This document shows positions 26,511 to 35,383 of a stretch of 64,000 bases of DNA, piece by piece (positions within the stretch are counted from its first letter, which is position 1; each line of letters starts with the position of its first letter). This DNA comes from JAGVSR01 sp033765145. GTDB lineage: Bacteria > Pseudomonadota > Alphaproteobacteria > Rhizobiales > Hyphomicrobiaceae. The notes under the pieces are model-generated. The model did not search any database, was not told where the DNA came from, and saw only the letters and a list, made by a program, of their open reading frames with translations. The stretch is taken from assembly GCA_033765145.1 (NCBI GenBank), contig JANRIH010000034.1:101327-165326 (forward strand), given 5' to 3'. A program made the position numbers and the translations under genes.

Positions 26511-27341
26511 ATGTTCACGCGCGCCGACGACCGCATGATGAAGGAGGCTGCCGACACCCGCGCGCGGAACCGCGACGTTTCGGACGCGCTCGCGGGCTGG
26601 TTCGAGGCCCGCCGCGAAATCACGGTGCTCGACGTCGCGCCGGGGATCGGGGAAACGCTGCGCGCCATCGCGCCACTGCTGCCACCGGACCAGACCTGGA
26701 CCTTGCTCGCCCCCGACGAGGCGGCACGCGCGACCCTTCGCGATCATTTCTTGCGGTGGGCACCTGCGAGCCGCGAGGATGGCGACCTTCTGAAGATCGA
26801 GCGGCACGGCCTCAGGATCGACGCGCACCTTCTCCTCCATGACGCGCGCGGTCCGGCGGCGCTTCCCGCCATCGAGGGCCTCAATCTCATTTGCGCGGGT
26901 GCTGACCTCATCGCGTTTCCCGAAACTGCGCTCCGCCGCATCGCCGGGCTCGCGGATGCCAAGCGTGCGGCCGTCCATGTCTCGTGCGTCTACGACGGCC
27001 GCATCCGCTTCTCGCCGCACCACGCCATGGACGGAGCGATGACCGCGGCGTTCCACCGTCAACTCCTGGGCGAGAGCGGCCATGGCCCCGCCGCGGGGCA
27101 TGTTGCGGCGACATTCTTCTCCGAACAGCTGACGCTCACGGGGCATTCCGTGATCGAGGGGTCGAGTGCGGTCCTCCTGCGCGGAGCCGAGGCGCGGCTC
27201 ATCGCGCGCGTGCAGTCGCTGCTCGGCGAAGCGCAGCGCAGCATCGCGAAGGGCCACGACAAGATGATCGACGGCTGGCTCGCGCGGCAACGCCAATCGG
27301 TTGAACTGAGCCAGACCGATTTCGTCGCGCTACCGTCCTGA
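26511..27341 (+). CDS. Methyltransferase-like Rossmann protein
   Basis: Cytoplasmic protein of 276 residues. VLDVAPGIGETLRAIAPLL matches motif I of class I SAM-dependent methyltransferases, followed by WTLLAPDEAARATL (motif II position) and LNLICAGADLIAFPETALRRIAGL. The end of the protein (LIARVQSLLGEAQRSIAKGHDKMIDGWLARQRQSVELSQTDFVALP) is helical. Neighbours are the HAD hydrolase (38 bases upstream) and the ABC exporter gene (35 bases downstream), so the three may be one transcript. The substrate cannot be inferred. AGAAGGG twelve bases before the ATG gives a weak ribosome site. Confidence 0.75.
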   Translation: MFTRADDRMMKEAADTRARNRDVSDALAGWFEARREITVLDVAPGIGETLRAIAPLLPPDQTWTLLAPDEAARATLRDHFLRWAPASREDGDLLKIERHGLRIDAHLLLHDARGPAALPAIEGLNLICAGADLIAFPETALRRIAGLADAKRAAVHVSCVYDGRIRFSPHHAMDGAMTAAFHRQLLGESGHGPAAGHVAATFFSEQLTLTGHSVIEGSSAVLLRGAEARLIARVQSLLGEAQRSIAKGHDKMIDGWLARQRQSVELSQTDFVALPS

Positions 27342-27376
27342 ACGCTTTTTTCGTCGAAAGCTGGATCCATTTCGTT

Positions 27377-29152
27377 ATGCCCGCCCCGACGCCTTCGACG
27401 CTCGATGTCTATCTCCGCGCTCTCAAGCTGCTTGGCAGCGAGGGCAGCCTTGCCGGCTCACTCGCGGCTGCGAGCGTCGCTATCGGGATCGTGCAACTGG
27501 TCGAGCCCGTTCTGTTCGGACGCGTCGTCGATGCGCTCTCAAAGGGCACAGGCGCTTTCGATCTTATCGCGATCTGGGCCGCGCTCGGTCTCTTCGGCAT
27601 CTTCGCGAGCGTCGTTGTCGCGGTCATCGCGGATCGGCTCGCGCATCGCAGGCGCCTTGCGGCCATGGTGGGCGCCTTCGAACACGCGATCGCGCTGCCG
27701 CTCGGCTATCATGCCGCCAAAGGATCAGGCGCCGTCATACGGTCGATCGAGGCGGGCGCGGGGCAGCTCTTCTGGATCTGGCTCAGCGCCATGCGTGAAC
27801 AATTGACCGCGCTCACATCGATCATCCTGCTCGTTCCGACCGCCATCAGCATCGACTGGCGCATGGCGCTGATCCTCGCCGCCCTCGCGCTCTCCTATGT
27901 CGGGATCAACGTCGTCGTCATGCGGCGCACGGCGGAGGGGCAAGCGAATGTCGAGCAGTACCACTCCGACGTTGCGGGGCGGGTCGGGGACGTCATCGGC
28001 AACGTGACGGTCGTGCAGAGCTTCACGCGTCTCGCGGCGGAGGCAGAGGCAATGCGCGGGCTCGCGGCGCAGCTTCTGCGTGCACAGTACCCCGTGCTGA
28101 CCTGGTGGGGTGTCCTGACCGTCCTCCAGCGGGCCGCCGCGACGATCACCATGGTCACGGTTTTCGCAACGGGGGCCGTCCTCGCGGATCGGGGAGAAAT
28201 GACGGTCGGCGAGATCGTCTCGTTCGTGGCCTTCGCCGGGCTCCTCATCGGGAAGCTCGATCAACTGTCCTCTTTCGTCGCCAGCATCAACCGCGCCGCG
28301 CCGGCGCTCAGAACATACTTCGCGCTGCTCGACGAGCCGGTCCGGATCACCGACGTCCCCGGCGCCATGCCGCTCGGATCCGTCTCGGGCGCGGTCCGGT
28401 TCGAGCGGGTCTCGTTCGTCTTCGAGGGCACGACGCAGGGCGTCTTCGATCTCGAAATCGAAGCCCGCACGGGCGAGACCGTCGCACTCGTCGGGCCGAC
28501 GGGCTCGGGCAAGACGACGACGCTCACGCTCTTGCAGCGTCTACGAGCGCCCGACAGCGGGCGCATCACGATCGACGGGCAGGACATTTCGCGCGTAACG
28601 CTCTCATCGCTCCGTGCTGCGGTCGCCGTCGTGTTCCAGGACGCCGGTCTCTTCAATCGCTCGATTTCGGACAACGTGCGCATCGGGCGGCCAGACGCGA
28701 CCGACGACGAGGTCGAGAGCGCTTGCCGGCTCGCGGAGGCACACGAGTTCATCATGGCAAAACCGGGCGGCTACCAGTTCCGCATCGGCGAGCGGGGGAA
28801 CGCGCTCTCGGGGGGCGAGCGGCAACGTCTCGCGGTCGCGCGCGCGATCCTCAAGGATGCGCCGATCCTCGTTCTCGACGAGGCGACGAGCGCGCTCGAC
28901 GCGGAGACGGAGGCCAAGATCAAGCGTGCCGTCGATCGCGTGCGCGCGGGTCGCACGACTTTCGTCATCGCACACCGTCTTTCGACGGTCGCGAATGCGG
29001 ATCGCATTTACGTTCTCGATAAGGGCCGCATCGTCGAACAGGGCCGGTTCACGGACCTCGCGCGCGCTGGTGGCCTCTTCGAGCGCATGGTGCGGGAGGG
29101 CGGGTTCACGGTCCCGGAGGGGCCTCAGGACGGCAGCGCTCCGAAGGAATGA
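27377..29152 (+). CDS. ndvA: Cyclic beta-1,2-glucan ABC exporter (NdvA/ChvA-like)
   Basis: Half-transporter of 591 residues with an N-terminal six-helix membrane domain and a C-terminal ATPase. Diagnostic stretches of the NdvA family are LVEPVLFGRVVDALSKG, HRRRLAAMVGAFEHAIALPLGYHA, GSGAVIRSIEAGAGQLFWIWLSAMREQL and RVGDVIGNVTVVQSFTRLAAEAEAMR. The ATPase has Walker A GPTGSGKT near 373-380, signature LSGGERQRLAVARAIL and Walker B ILVLDEATSALD. In rhizobia NdvA moves cyclic glucans to the periplasm for osmotic adaptation and host infection. The glucan synthase gene ndvB is not in the window. Confidence 0.9.
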   Translation: MPAPTPSTLDVYLRALKLLGSEGSLAGSLAAASVAIGIVQLVEPVLFGRVVDALSKGTGAFDLIAIWAALGLFGIFASVVVAVIADRLAHRRRLAAMVGAFEHAIALPLGYHAAKGSGAVIRSIEAGAGQLFWIWLSAMREQLTALTSIILLVPTAISIDWRMALILAALALSYVGINVVVMRRTAEGQANVEQYHSDVAGRVGDVIGNVTVVQSFTRLAAEAEAMRGLAAQLLRAQYPVLTWWGVLTVLQRAAATITMVTVFATGAVLADRGEMTVGEIVSFVAFAGLLIGKLDQLSSFVASINRAAPALRTYFALLDEPVRITDVPGAMPLGSVSGAVRFERVSFVFEGTTQGVFDLEIEARTGETVALVGPTGSGKTTTLTLLQRLRAPDSGRITIDGQDISRVTLSSLRAAVAVVFQDAGLFNRSISDNVRIGRPDATDDEVESACRLAEAHEFIMAKPGGYQFRIGERGNALSGGERQRLAVARAILKDAPILVLDEATSALDAETEAKIKRAVDRVRAGRTTFVIAHRLSTVANADRIYVLDKGRIVEQGRFTDLARAGGLFERMVREGGFTVPEGPQDGSAPKE

Positions 29153-29174
29153 TCCCGGGCGCGGCGCACGTTTC

Positions 29175-29819
29175 TCACAACTTGTGCGACAGGCGGCGGC
29201 GCTTGGTGTCGAGGTAGGCCTTGTTGTGCGGGCTTGGCGGCACGATGAGTGGTATGCGCTCCGCAATTTCGATCCCCGCCTCGCTCAACGCTTCGAGCTT
29301 GTCGGGATTGTTCGTCATGAGGCGGATGCGGCGCATACCGAGGGAGCAGAGGATCTCGCCCGTGAACGCATAGTCGCGTGCGTCGATCGGCACGCCCTGT
29401 TCGAGATTGGCATCGACCGTATCGAGGCCCTCGTCCTGGAGCGCATAGGCCTTTATCTTGCGGAAGAGGCCGATGCCGCGCCCCTCCTGATAAGGCAGAT
29501 ACACGAGGACGCCCAGCGGCTCCTCGGCGATGCGCGCGAGTGCCGCTTTGAGTTGCGCATGGCAGTCGCAGCGGAGCGAATGGAAGACGTCGCCAGTGAC
29601 GCAACCGGAATGAACCCGCACGACGGGGAGTGCCGCGTCTCCGGCGGCGGGGCCGCCTTCCTTGCGGTGGATGAGCGCGATCGCCTGCGCGTCGGTCTCG
29701 GCACCTTGAAACGCGTGAGCCTCGAGCATCACCTCTTTGCCCATCCACTCGATGGGGAGAAACGTCTCGACGGTCCAATCGATGCCAAGCGCCTGCGATT
29801 TCAGTTCGCGTGATGACAT
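29175..29819 (-). CDS. ribA: GTP cyclohydrolase II
   Basis: First enzyme of riboflavin synthesis, converting GTP to diaminohydroxyribosylaminopyrimidine phosphate. The 214-residue product is a stand-alone RibA. The zinc site VHSGCVTGDVFHSLRCDCHAQL shows all three cysteines, followed by LVYLPYQEGRGIGLFRKIKAYALQDEGLDTVDAN with the catalytic Asp/Tyr/Arg region, and MRRIRLMTNNPDKLEAL near the end. It lies tail-to-tail with ndvA with 22 bases between stops. No FMN riboswitch is visible upstream. Confidence 0.95.
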   Translation of the reverse strand: MSSRELKSQALGIDWTVETFLPIEWMGKEVMLEAHAFQGAETDAQAIALIHRKEGGPAAGDAALPVVRVHSGCVTGDVFHSLRCDCHAQLKAALARIAEEPLGVLVYLPYQEGRGIGLFRKIKAYALQDEGLDTVDANLEQGVPIDARDYAFTGEILCSLGMRRIRLMTNNPDKLEALSEAGIEIAERIPLIVPPSPHNKAYLDTKRRRLSHKL

Positions 29820-30153
29820 GGAAAAACTTTGGACCTCCGGGCGTGCCCTTTTGGCATCGCCCCGACCTGGCGCGCGAGCATCGCGCTCAGCCAGCGTTAC
29901 GGCAAGCGCTTAGAGCTTTCTCAGGTCGCCGTAAAGCCCGGCAACTGCCGCGGCTGCTCCCAGCGTGACCCAAACGACGGCGCCGTAAAGCCAGCCGGTT
30001 GGCAGCGCACAATTGCCGCGCCCGCTGGTTCGGCTGCGAACCGGCCGCTACAAAGTCCGGGGCGCATGCACACACAGCACCCCTCGGTCCAGGCGAACGT
30101 GGTTAGCGCCACGCCAACCGGCCCACGAGACGTCATCAGCACAACGAGGTTCA
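29820..30153. other. Spacer between divergent ribA and GH3 genes
   Basis: No supported gene. On the minus strand, bases about 29912-30000 can be read as a hydrophobic stretch (GAVVWVTLGAAAAVAGLYGDLRKL) ending in TAA, but this frame has an upstream stop and no start codon. It may be a remnant of a small membrane protein or chance. The region must hold the promoters for ribA and the beta-glucosidase. Confidence 0.4.
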
Positions 30154-32331
30154 ATGCGGGCCTTCCTCCTTCTCCTGCTCTCGTTGCTGATGATCCCACC
30201 CGCGCATGCGGCGGCCACCCGGAGCGCCAAGGCCATCGAGGCCGACGTCGAGCGGCTCCTCGGCCGGATGACACTCGAAGAGAAGGTCGGGCAGCTCAAT
30301 TTCCCCTCGCTCGGGTTTCCGCACGCGCCGCAAATTGAAGACGTCAAGCGCGGCCGGATCGGGGCCATGCTGAACGTGGTCGATCCGCGCTACATCCGCG
30401 AGATCGGGCTCGCTGCGCGGCAATCGCGGCTCAAGATCCCGATGCTGTTCGCGATCGACGCGATCTATGCGTTGAAGATCACATTCCCTCCGCCGCTCGC
30501 GTGGGCCGCCACTTGGCGGCCGGAACTCGCGCGCGCCGCGACGCGCGAGATTGCGCGGGAGACGGCAGCGCTCGGCGTCAACTGGACGTTCGCGCCGATG
30601 GTCGATATTTCGCGCGACCCCCGCTGGGGCCGCGTGATCGAGGGGGCCGGCGAGGACCCGTTCCTCGCTTCCGCGTTCTCCGCCGCGCGCGTCGCGGGCT
30701 ACCGCGACGGCGGGCTTGCGACGTCGGTCAAGCATTTCGTCGGCTATGGAGCGCCAGAGGGCGGACGCGACTACAACGGTGCTGAGATCTCCGTGCCCGA
30801 ACTCCACGACCGCTATTTGCCGCCTTTCAAGGCGGCGCTCGACGCGGGCAGCGAGATCGTCATGGCGTCGTTCAACACAATCAACGGCGTTCCCGTGACG
30901 GCGGACCGGCGGCTCGTGCGCGGGCTCTTGAAGGACCGGCTCGGGTTCGATGGCATCGTCACATCGGACTTCGTCGCCATCGGAGAGTTGGTCAATCACG
31001 GCGTCGCGGCCGACCTTGCAGAGGCCACGCGGAAGGCGATCCTCGCCGGCATCGATCTCGACATGGCGGGCGGGGCCTACGATCAGCACCTCGCGGCCGA
31101 GGTTAAAGCGGGGCGCGTGGCCCAGAAGCTCGTAGACGATGCCGTGCGGCGCGTGCTGCGTGTCAAGTATCGCCTCGGTCTCTTCGACCTGCCGGAGGAC
31201 TATTTCGACAGGCTCCCGCAAACGGTCGGTGAGGGCGAGGTGCGCGCGACGGCGCGGCAGGTCGCACGCGAAAGCTTCGTGCTCGTCAAGAACGACAAGG
31301 CGACCTTGCCGATCTCGCCCAGCGTCCGCTCGATCGCGCTCATCGGCGCCAACGCGGTCTCGGTCAACGACCATTCCTGGTACGGCCCGGCGGGATACGG
31401 GAAGCCCGACACGGTCACGCTCAAGGCGGCCCTCGACGCGCGGCTGAGACCGGGCCAGCGCCTCGTCTACGAGCCGGCATTCGCGGACCCCTGCGGCAGG
31501 AGCTACGCGGGCAGGGACGCCGCCCTCGCCGCGGCGCGTCAGGCGGACCTCGTCGTCTTCAGCGCGATCGAGGACTGCGAAATTCAGGGCGAAGGGGTCT
31601 CGCGAACCGATCTCGGCCTCTCGGGCGTGCAGCAGGATCTCATGGAAGCGCTGGTCAAGACCGGAAAGCCCGTCGTCCTCGTCGTCGAAACGGGACGGCC
31701 GCTGGCGCTTTCACATGCGGACACCTATGCGGCGGCGATCCTCGTCGCTTGGCACCCCGGCACCGAGGGGCGTACGGCGCTCGCCGAGGTGCTGACGGGC
31801 GAAGTCTCGCCGTCCGGCAAACTGCCGATGACGTTCCCCCGCTCCGTCGGGCAAATCCCGATCGCCTACAATCACCTGCCGACGAGCCGCCCGTGGACCG
31901 GCAGCCGCTACACGTCGGGCTACATCGACAGCGATCCCTCGCCGCTCTACCCGTTCGGGCACGGTCTCGGGTACACGGACTTTGCCTACGAGGCCTTGCG
32001 GCTCGATCGTCCCGTCATGGCGCGCGACGGCGAGATCGAGGTCGCCGTCAAGGTGCGCAACGCCGGCGCGCGCTCCGGCAGCGAGGTCGTTCAGCTCTAT
32101 ACGCGCCAGCTTGTCGCGAGCCGGTCGCGGCCGGTCAAGGAACTCAAGGGGTTTCAGAAGATCGACCTCGCGCCGCGCGAAACGAAGGTCGTCCGCTTCA
32201 CGTTGAAGGCGCGCGACCTCGGATTTCATGACGACGACGGGCTGCTCAAGGTCGAGGCAGGCCCGTTCAAGGTCTTCGCCGGCGGCAGCTCGATGACGGC
32301 GCTTGAAGCGGACTTCAGGGTGGTGGAGTAG
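30154..32331 (+). CDS. bglX: Glycoside hydrolase family 3 beta-glucosidase, exported
   Basis: Product of 725 residues. A signal peptide (LLLLLSLLMIPPAHA) sends it to the periplasm. The GH3 N-terminal barrel contains MTLEEKVGQLNF, the TFAPMVDISRDPRWGRVIEGAGEDP motif, KHFVGYGAPEGGRDYNGAEIS, and the nucleophile Asp272 in GIVTSDF. The C-terminal GH3 domain includes ESFVLVKNDKATLPI and WHPGTEGRTALAEVLTGEVSPSGKLPMTFPRSVGQIPIAYNH. A fibronectin-III-like domain closes the protein (KVRNAGARSGSEVVQLYTRQ). CGAGG lies before the ATG at 30154. It probably trims beta-linked glucosides; with NdvA nearby a role in glucan turnover is possible but speculative. Confidence 0.93.
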   Translation: MRAFLLLLLSLLMIPPAHAAATRSAKAIEADVERLLGRMTLEEKVGQLNFPSLGFPHAPQIEDVKRGRIGAMLNVVDPRYIREIGLAARQSRLKIPMLFAIDAIYALKITFPPPLAWAATWRPELARAATREIARETAALGVNWTFAPMVDISRDPRWGRVIEGAGEDPFLASAFSAARVAGYRDGGLATSVKHFVGYGAPEGGRDYNGAEISVPELHDRYLPPFKAALDAGSEIVMASFNTINGVPVTADRRLVRGLLKDRLGFDGIVTSDFVAIGELVNHGVAADLAEATRKAILAGIDLDMAGGAYDQHLAAEVKAGRVAQKLVDDAVRRVLRVKYRLGLFDLPEDYFDRLPQTVGEGEVRATARQVARESFVLVKNDKATLPISPSVRSIALIGANAVSVNDHSWYGPAGYGKPDTVTLKAALDARLRPGQRLVYEPAFADPCGRSYAGRDAALAAARQADLVVFSAIEDCEIQGEGVSRTDLGLSGVQQDLMEALVKTGKPVVLVVETGRPLALSHADTYAAAILVAWHPGTEGRTALAEVLTGEVSPSGKLPMTFPRSVGQIPIAYNHLPTSRPWTGSRYTSGYIDSDPSPLYPFGHGLGYTDFAYEALRLDRPVMARDGEIEVAVKVRNAGARSGSEVVQLYTRQLVASRSRPVKELKGFQKIDLAPRETKVVRFTLKARDLGFHDDDGLLKVEAGPFKVFAGGSSMTALEADFRVVE

Positions 32332-32412
32332 CGTGATCCCCGCCAGGCGTCCGCGCGCGCCATGGAGCGCTGCGCTGCTTGCCGGACAGCAGCGGCTATC
32401 AGGTCCCGAGCG

Positions 32413-32994
32413 CTAAGGTTTGCGCTTGCGCGGCGCGCGCTTGGCGGCAGCCTTCGACTTTCGGGCCAACGTCTTGCCGGTCCGAGAGCATTCCTCGTTC
32501 GTGGTCACCCGCTTCGCCGTGCGCGCGCGCACACTCGTTGCCGCGTTCGCCTTCGGAGGTACACCCAGGTGCGCGATCTCTATCTTCGGGCAGCGATCCA
32601 TCACGACCTTGAGACCAGCCGCACGCGCATGGGCCGCCGCCGCCTCGTTGATCACGCCCAGCTGCATCCAGACCGTTTCGACGCCGAGGCGCTGTGCTTC
32701 CTCGACCGCATTCGCGACGACCGCCATCGCGGCGTCCGCCGCGCGAAAGATGTCGACGACATCGATGGGTGCCGGCACGTCGGCCAGATGACCATAGACG
32801 CGCTGACCGAGGATGGATTGGCCTGCGAGGCCCGGGTTCACGGGAACGACGCGATAGCCGTGCGCCAACAGGAATGCCATGACGCCATAGCTCGGGCGGT
32901 CGGGTTTGTCCGAAGCTCCGACGACCGCGAATGCGCGCGCCTTCTTCAGGAGTGCTTTGAGGGTCCGGTCGGCGGGATTGCGATGGAGCGTCAT
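32413..32994 (-). CDS. CoA-binding (YccU-like) protein with basic tail
   Basis: Rossmann-fold protein of 193 residues. The CoA-binding domain (about 10-145) shows AFAVVGASDKPDRPSYGVMAFLLAHGYRVVPVNPG, YGHLADVPAPIDVVDIFRAADA and VWMQLGVINEAAAAHARAAGLKVVMDRCPKIE, which match the YccU/succinyl-CoA-synthetase-like family. The last 45 residues are strongly basic (Lys/Arg/Ala) and not part of the usual domain; they might bind nucleic acid. The start overlaps the stop of the VOC gene by one base, making it the last gene of a four-gene operon. Function unknown. Confidence 0.87.
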   Translation of the reverse strand: MTLHRNPADRTLKALLKKARAFAVVGASDKPDRPSYGVMAFLLAHGYRVVPVNPGLAGQSILGQRVYGHLADVPAPIDVVDIFRAADAAMAVVANAVEEAQRLGVETVWMQLGVINEAAAAHARAAGLKVVMDRCPKIEIAHLGVPPKANAATSVRARTAKRVTTNEECSRTGKTLARKSKAAAKRAPRKRKP

Positions 32995-33473
32995 CAGGAG
33001 ACCGGGCTCTGGAGCTCGGCGAGCGTCACGGCGCCGCCCGCGTCGAGCGGCCAGAACGGATTGTAGGCGATCTCCCAGACATGTCCGTCTGGATCCGCAT
33101 AATAGCCCGAGTAACCGCCCCAGAAGACGTCTTCAGCAGGCTTGAGGAGCGTTGCGCCCGCGGCCACGGCTTCGTCCAGGCGTCGGTCGACGTCGGGTCC
33201 GCTCGGCATGTTCTCGGCGAGGGATACCGCCGCGAACCCGGTCGGCCGGTCCATGAGACGCGCATCCTCGGCGAGTGCTGAGCGGCCGAAGAGGGCGATC
33301 ATTGTGCCACCAGCCGAGAGGAACACGACGTTCTCGTTTGTTCCATCGAGCGGCCGGAAACCCATTCTCTCGTAGAAGGTGCGTGAACGGGCGATATCGC
33401 GCACGCCTAGGGTCACGAGCGACAGGCGAGGTGCCGGGCGGGCTGCTGATCCGTTCGCGGAACCATCGGCCAT
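32994..33473 (-). CDS. VOC-family (glyoxalase-like) protein
   Basis: Product of 159 residues with two beta-alpha-beta-beta-beta modules of the vicinal oxygen chelate fold: RLSLVTLGVRDIARSRTFYERMGFRPL and the C-terminal GGYSGYYADPDGHVWEIAYNPFWPL. Candidate metal ligands are the Glu in HVWEIAYNPFW and residues of the first module, but the full set cannot be assigned by eye. It is packed between the enoyl-CoA hydratase gene (one-base gap) and the CoA-binding protein gene (one-base overlap). Substrate unknown. Confidence 0.88.
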   Translation of the reverse strand: MADGSANGSAARPAPRLSLVTLGVRDIARSRTFYERMGFRPLDGTNENVVFLSAGGTMIALFGRSALAEDARLMDRPTGFAAVSLAENMPSGPDVDRRLDEAVAAGATLLKPAEDVFWGGYSGYYADPDGHVWEIAYNPFWPLDAGGAVTLAELQSPVS

Positions 33474-33474
33474 C

Positions 33475-34323
33475 TCAGCGGCCTTTCCACTCGGGTTCGC
33501 GCTTCTCGATAAAGGCGCAAATGCCCTCGTTCGCGTCGGCGGTCATCATGTTTTCGACCATGACGCGGGCGGCGTAGTCGTAGGCCTCGCCGAGCGGCTG
33601 TTCGATCTGGCGATAGAAGGCGGCTTTGCCGATGGCGATGGTGAGTGGTGATTTCGACGCGATCTGACGCGCGAGAGACATCGCTTCCTCGCGCGCGCTC
33701 CCTTCCGGAACGACGCGATTGACGAGCCCGGCAGAGCGGGCCTCTTCGGCGCCGAGCATATCGCCCAGGAGCAGCATTTCCATCGCCTGCTTTCGGCCGA
33801 CGTTGCGCGACAGCGCGACCATCGGCGTCGAACAGAATAGACCGATATTGACGCCCGGCGTCGCGAACCGCGCCGTGGCGCCGGCGACCGCGAGATCGGA
33901 TGTCGCGACCAACTGGCAGCCGGCGGCCGTCGCGATCCCCTCGACGGCAGCAATCACGGGCTTCGGACAGGCGACGATCGCCTGCATCATCGCGGAGCAG
34001 CGCGACATCGTCTCGGTGAATAAGGCCTTGCCGCCGTCACTGTCGTCGCGCGCTCGTGTCATCTCCTTCAAGTCATGCCCCGCACAAAATGCGGGACCAT
34101 TGCCGGCGAGTACGATCGCTGACACGCTCGCGTCCGTTCCCAGCGTCGCGATCGCGTCCGAAATCGCGGCCATCATCTCGAGCGACAGCGCGTTGCGGGA
34201 CTTCGGCCGATCGAGGATCACAAGCGCGATGCCGGCTTCCGGCCGCTCGATCATCAGCGGCCCCGCGGCTCCCGACGACGCAGGTGCCGATACCTTCGAA
34301 GGTGCTGCGACGGCGGCGGTCAT
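33475..34323 (-). CDS. Enoyl-CoA hydratase/isomerase family protein
   Basis: Crotonase-fold protein of 282 residues. After a 25-residue Ala/Ser-rich lead comes the typical start GIALVILDRPKSRNALSLEMMAAI. The oxyanion-hole motif follows in AIVLAGNGPAFCAGHDLKEM, and the active-site region in AVEGIATAAGCQLVATSDLAVAGATARFATPGVNIGLFCSTPMVALSRNVGRKQAMEMLLLGD. This pattern resembles the ECHDC3-like group, whose in vivo substrate is unclear. Its ATG overlaps the preceding gene by four bases, and the VOC gene follows after one base, so it is the second gene of a tight operon. Confidence 0.9.
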   Translation of the reverse strand: MTAAVAAPSKVSAPASSGAAGPLMIERPEAGIALVILDRPKSRNALSLEMMAAISDAIATLGTDASVSAIVLAGNGPAFCAGHDLKEMTRARDDSDGGKALFTETMSRCSAMMQAIVACPKPVIAAVEGIATAAGCQLVATSDLAVAGATARFATPGVNIGLFCSTPMVALSRNVGRKQAMEMLLLGDMLGAEEARSAGLVNRVVPEGSAREEAMSLARQIASKSPLTIAIGKAAFYRQIEQPLGEAYDYAARVMVENMMTADANEGICAFIEKREPEWKGR

Positions 34324-34985
34324 TGGGGATCCTTCTTCGGCTGTTCCTCGGTCGACGGCTCGCCGCCCGTGTCCTCGGGTGCGACGTCGGCGATGAGCTT
34401 TTCTAGCTCGGCTTGATGCTTCTTGACGACATCGATATTGCCGGGATGGGCAAGGGGCTTGGCCGCCGCAATCTCGATATTGAGATCGTCGATCACGAGC
34501 TTCTTGTCGGCGTCGCTGATCGTGGTGTCGCCCTTTATGCTTTCGAGCTCGGCCTTCATCTTCTCGATGGGGTCGGTGTAGGTGCCCGTCGTGCGGTCGA
34601 GACCGTCGAGGACGATCGAGATGTTCGCGCCGACCTCCTCCATCTCCGCGAAGCTCTTGAACCCGTGCTTCTTCGCGATCTCCTCGAGTTCATTCAAAAG
34701 CGCGTCGTCCGGCTTCTCGCCGCCTTCGAGGAGCTTGTTCGAGAGCGGCTGGAGGTCCTTCTGCGCGGCGATGAAGCCCGCCACCTGCTGATCCGTGAGC
34801 GGCACCTGGCGAAGGGCCTCGACGGCGGGCTGCTCTGCGTTCTCAGCCTGAGCCGGGCCACTCGGCGGCACGAGGGCGAAAAGAACCGAGGCGGCCGCGA
34901 CGGTCAGGAGCCTCGACATCGAGTGCTGACGAGCGGGGTTTGTCGCGTTCATCGACGCTACGCGATTGGGCATTGGGGACGGCAT
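34320..34985 (-). CDS. Exported helical protein of unknown function
   Basis: Product of about 221 residues beginning the operon with the enoyl-CoA hydratase (four-base overlap at its end). A signal peptide is evident (MSRLLTVAAASVLFALVPPSGPAQAE), with cleavage expected near AQAEN. The mature part is helical and acidic, with PLTDQQVAGFIAAQKDLQPLSNKLLEGG, EEIAKKHGFKSFAEMEEVGANISIVLDGLD and a charged C-terminus. It resembles hypothetical proteins conserved in Hyphomicrobiales. The ATG at 34985 has GGAGG four bases upstream; ATGs at 34952 and 34919 are alternatives. Confidence 0.75.
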   Translation of the reverse strand: MPSPMPNRVASMNATNPARQHSMSRLLTVAAASVLFALVPPSGPAQAENAEQPAVEALRQVPLTDQQVAGFIAAQKDLQPLSNKLLEGGEKPDDALLNELEEIAKKHGFKSFAEMEEVGANISIVLDGLDRTTGTYTDPIEKMKAELESIKGDTTISDADKKLVIDDLNIEIAAAKPLAHPGNIDVVKKHQAELEKLIADVAPEDTGGEPSTEEQPKKDPQ

Positions 34986-35169
34986 GGGGCCTCCACGTTG
35001 ATGGTCGCGCATTAACCGGATTGCGCGCCTGAGACGAAGCACGCAGTACTTCGACGGTATTAAGGACGCGACGTGTCCCGTATGACCCAAATTCGATGGC
35101 ACGTCGATGACGGTTCCGACCGGCAAAGAACGGAGGCTCGAAATCGAAGCCACGGGCAGGATATCATGC

Positions 35170-35206
35170 GGTAATATATTACCTGATATGAGGTATTATT
35201 TTACCT
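35170..35206. promoter_or_regulatory. Twin AT-rich palindromes, operator candidate
   Basis: GGTAATATATTACC at 35170-35183 is a perfect 14-base palindrome. AGGTATTATTTTACCT at 35191-35206 repeats the plan GGTA-N6-TACC. Their centres are 22 bases apart, about two helical turns. They lie in a markedly AT-rich island within the 398-base spacer between the divergent exported-protein gene (start 34985) and rplM (start 35384). Confidence 0.5.
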
Positions 35207-35261
35207 GTACTTCTATCCCATTGTTTTTGATGTATTTTATTTGATCGGACGAAAATTCTGT

Positions 35262-35288
35262 TTGACATCATGTGCGATCGATCATACT
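35262..35288 (+). promoter_or_regulatory. Candidate promoter for rplM-rpsI
   Basis: TTGACA at 35262-35267 matches the -35 consensus exactly. A weak -10 (CATACT, 35283-35288) follows after 15 bases; a 16-base spacing with ATACTC is also possible. It is about 100 bases before the rplM ATG and directly follows an AT-rich stretch that could act as an UP element. Confidence 0.45.
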
Positions 35289-35383
35289 CGACCCCTCAAC
35301 GGAGCGCTGCTCAACGCTCCCCGGCGCCAGTCGCCCCCGGTGGCGCGCCAAACGTCCGTTCCCGAGCAGGAGCTCCAAGCACC

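Noticed and set aside
29887..30075. Hydrophobic C-terminal-like stretch on the minus strand between ribA and the GH3 gene
   Set aside because: The hydrophobic frame has an upstream stop and no start codon, so at best it is a gene remnant. The other frames here are also unsupported.
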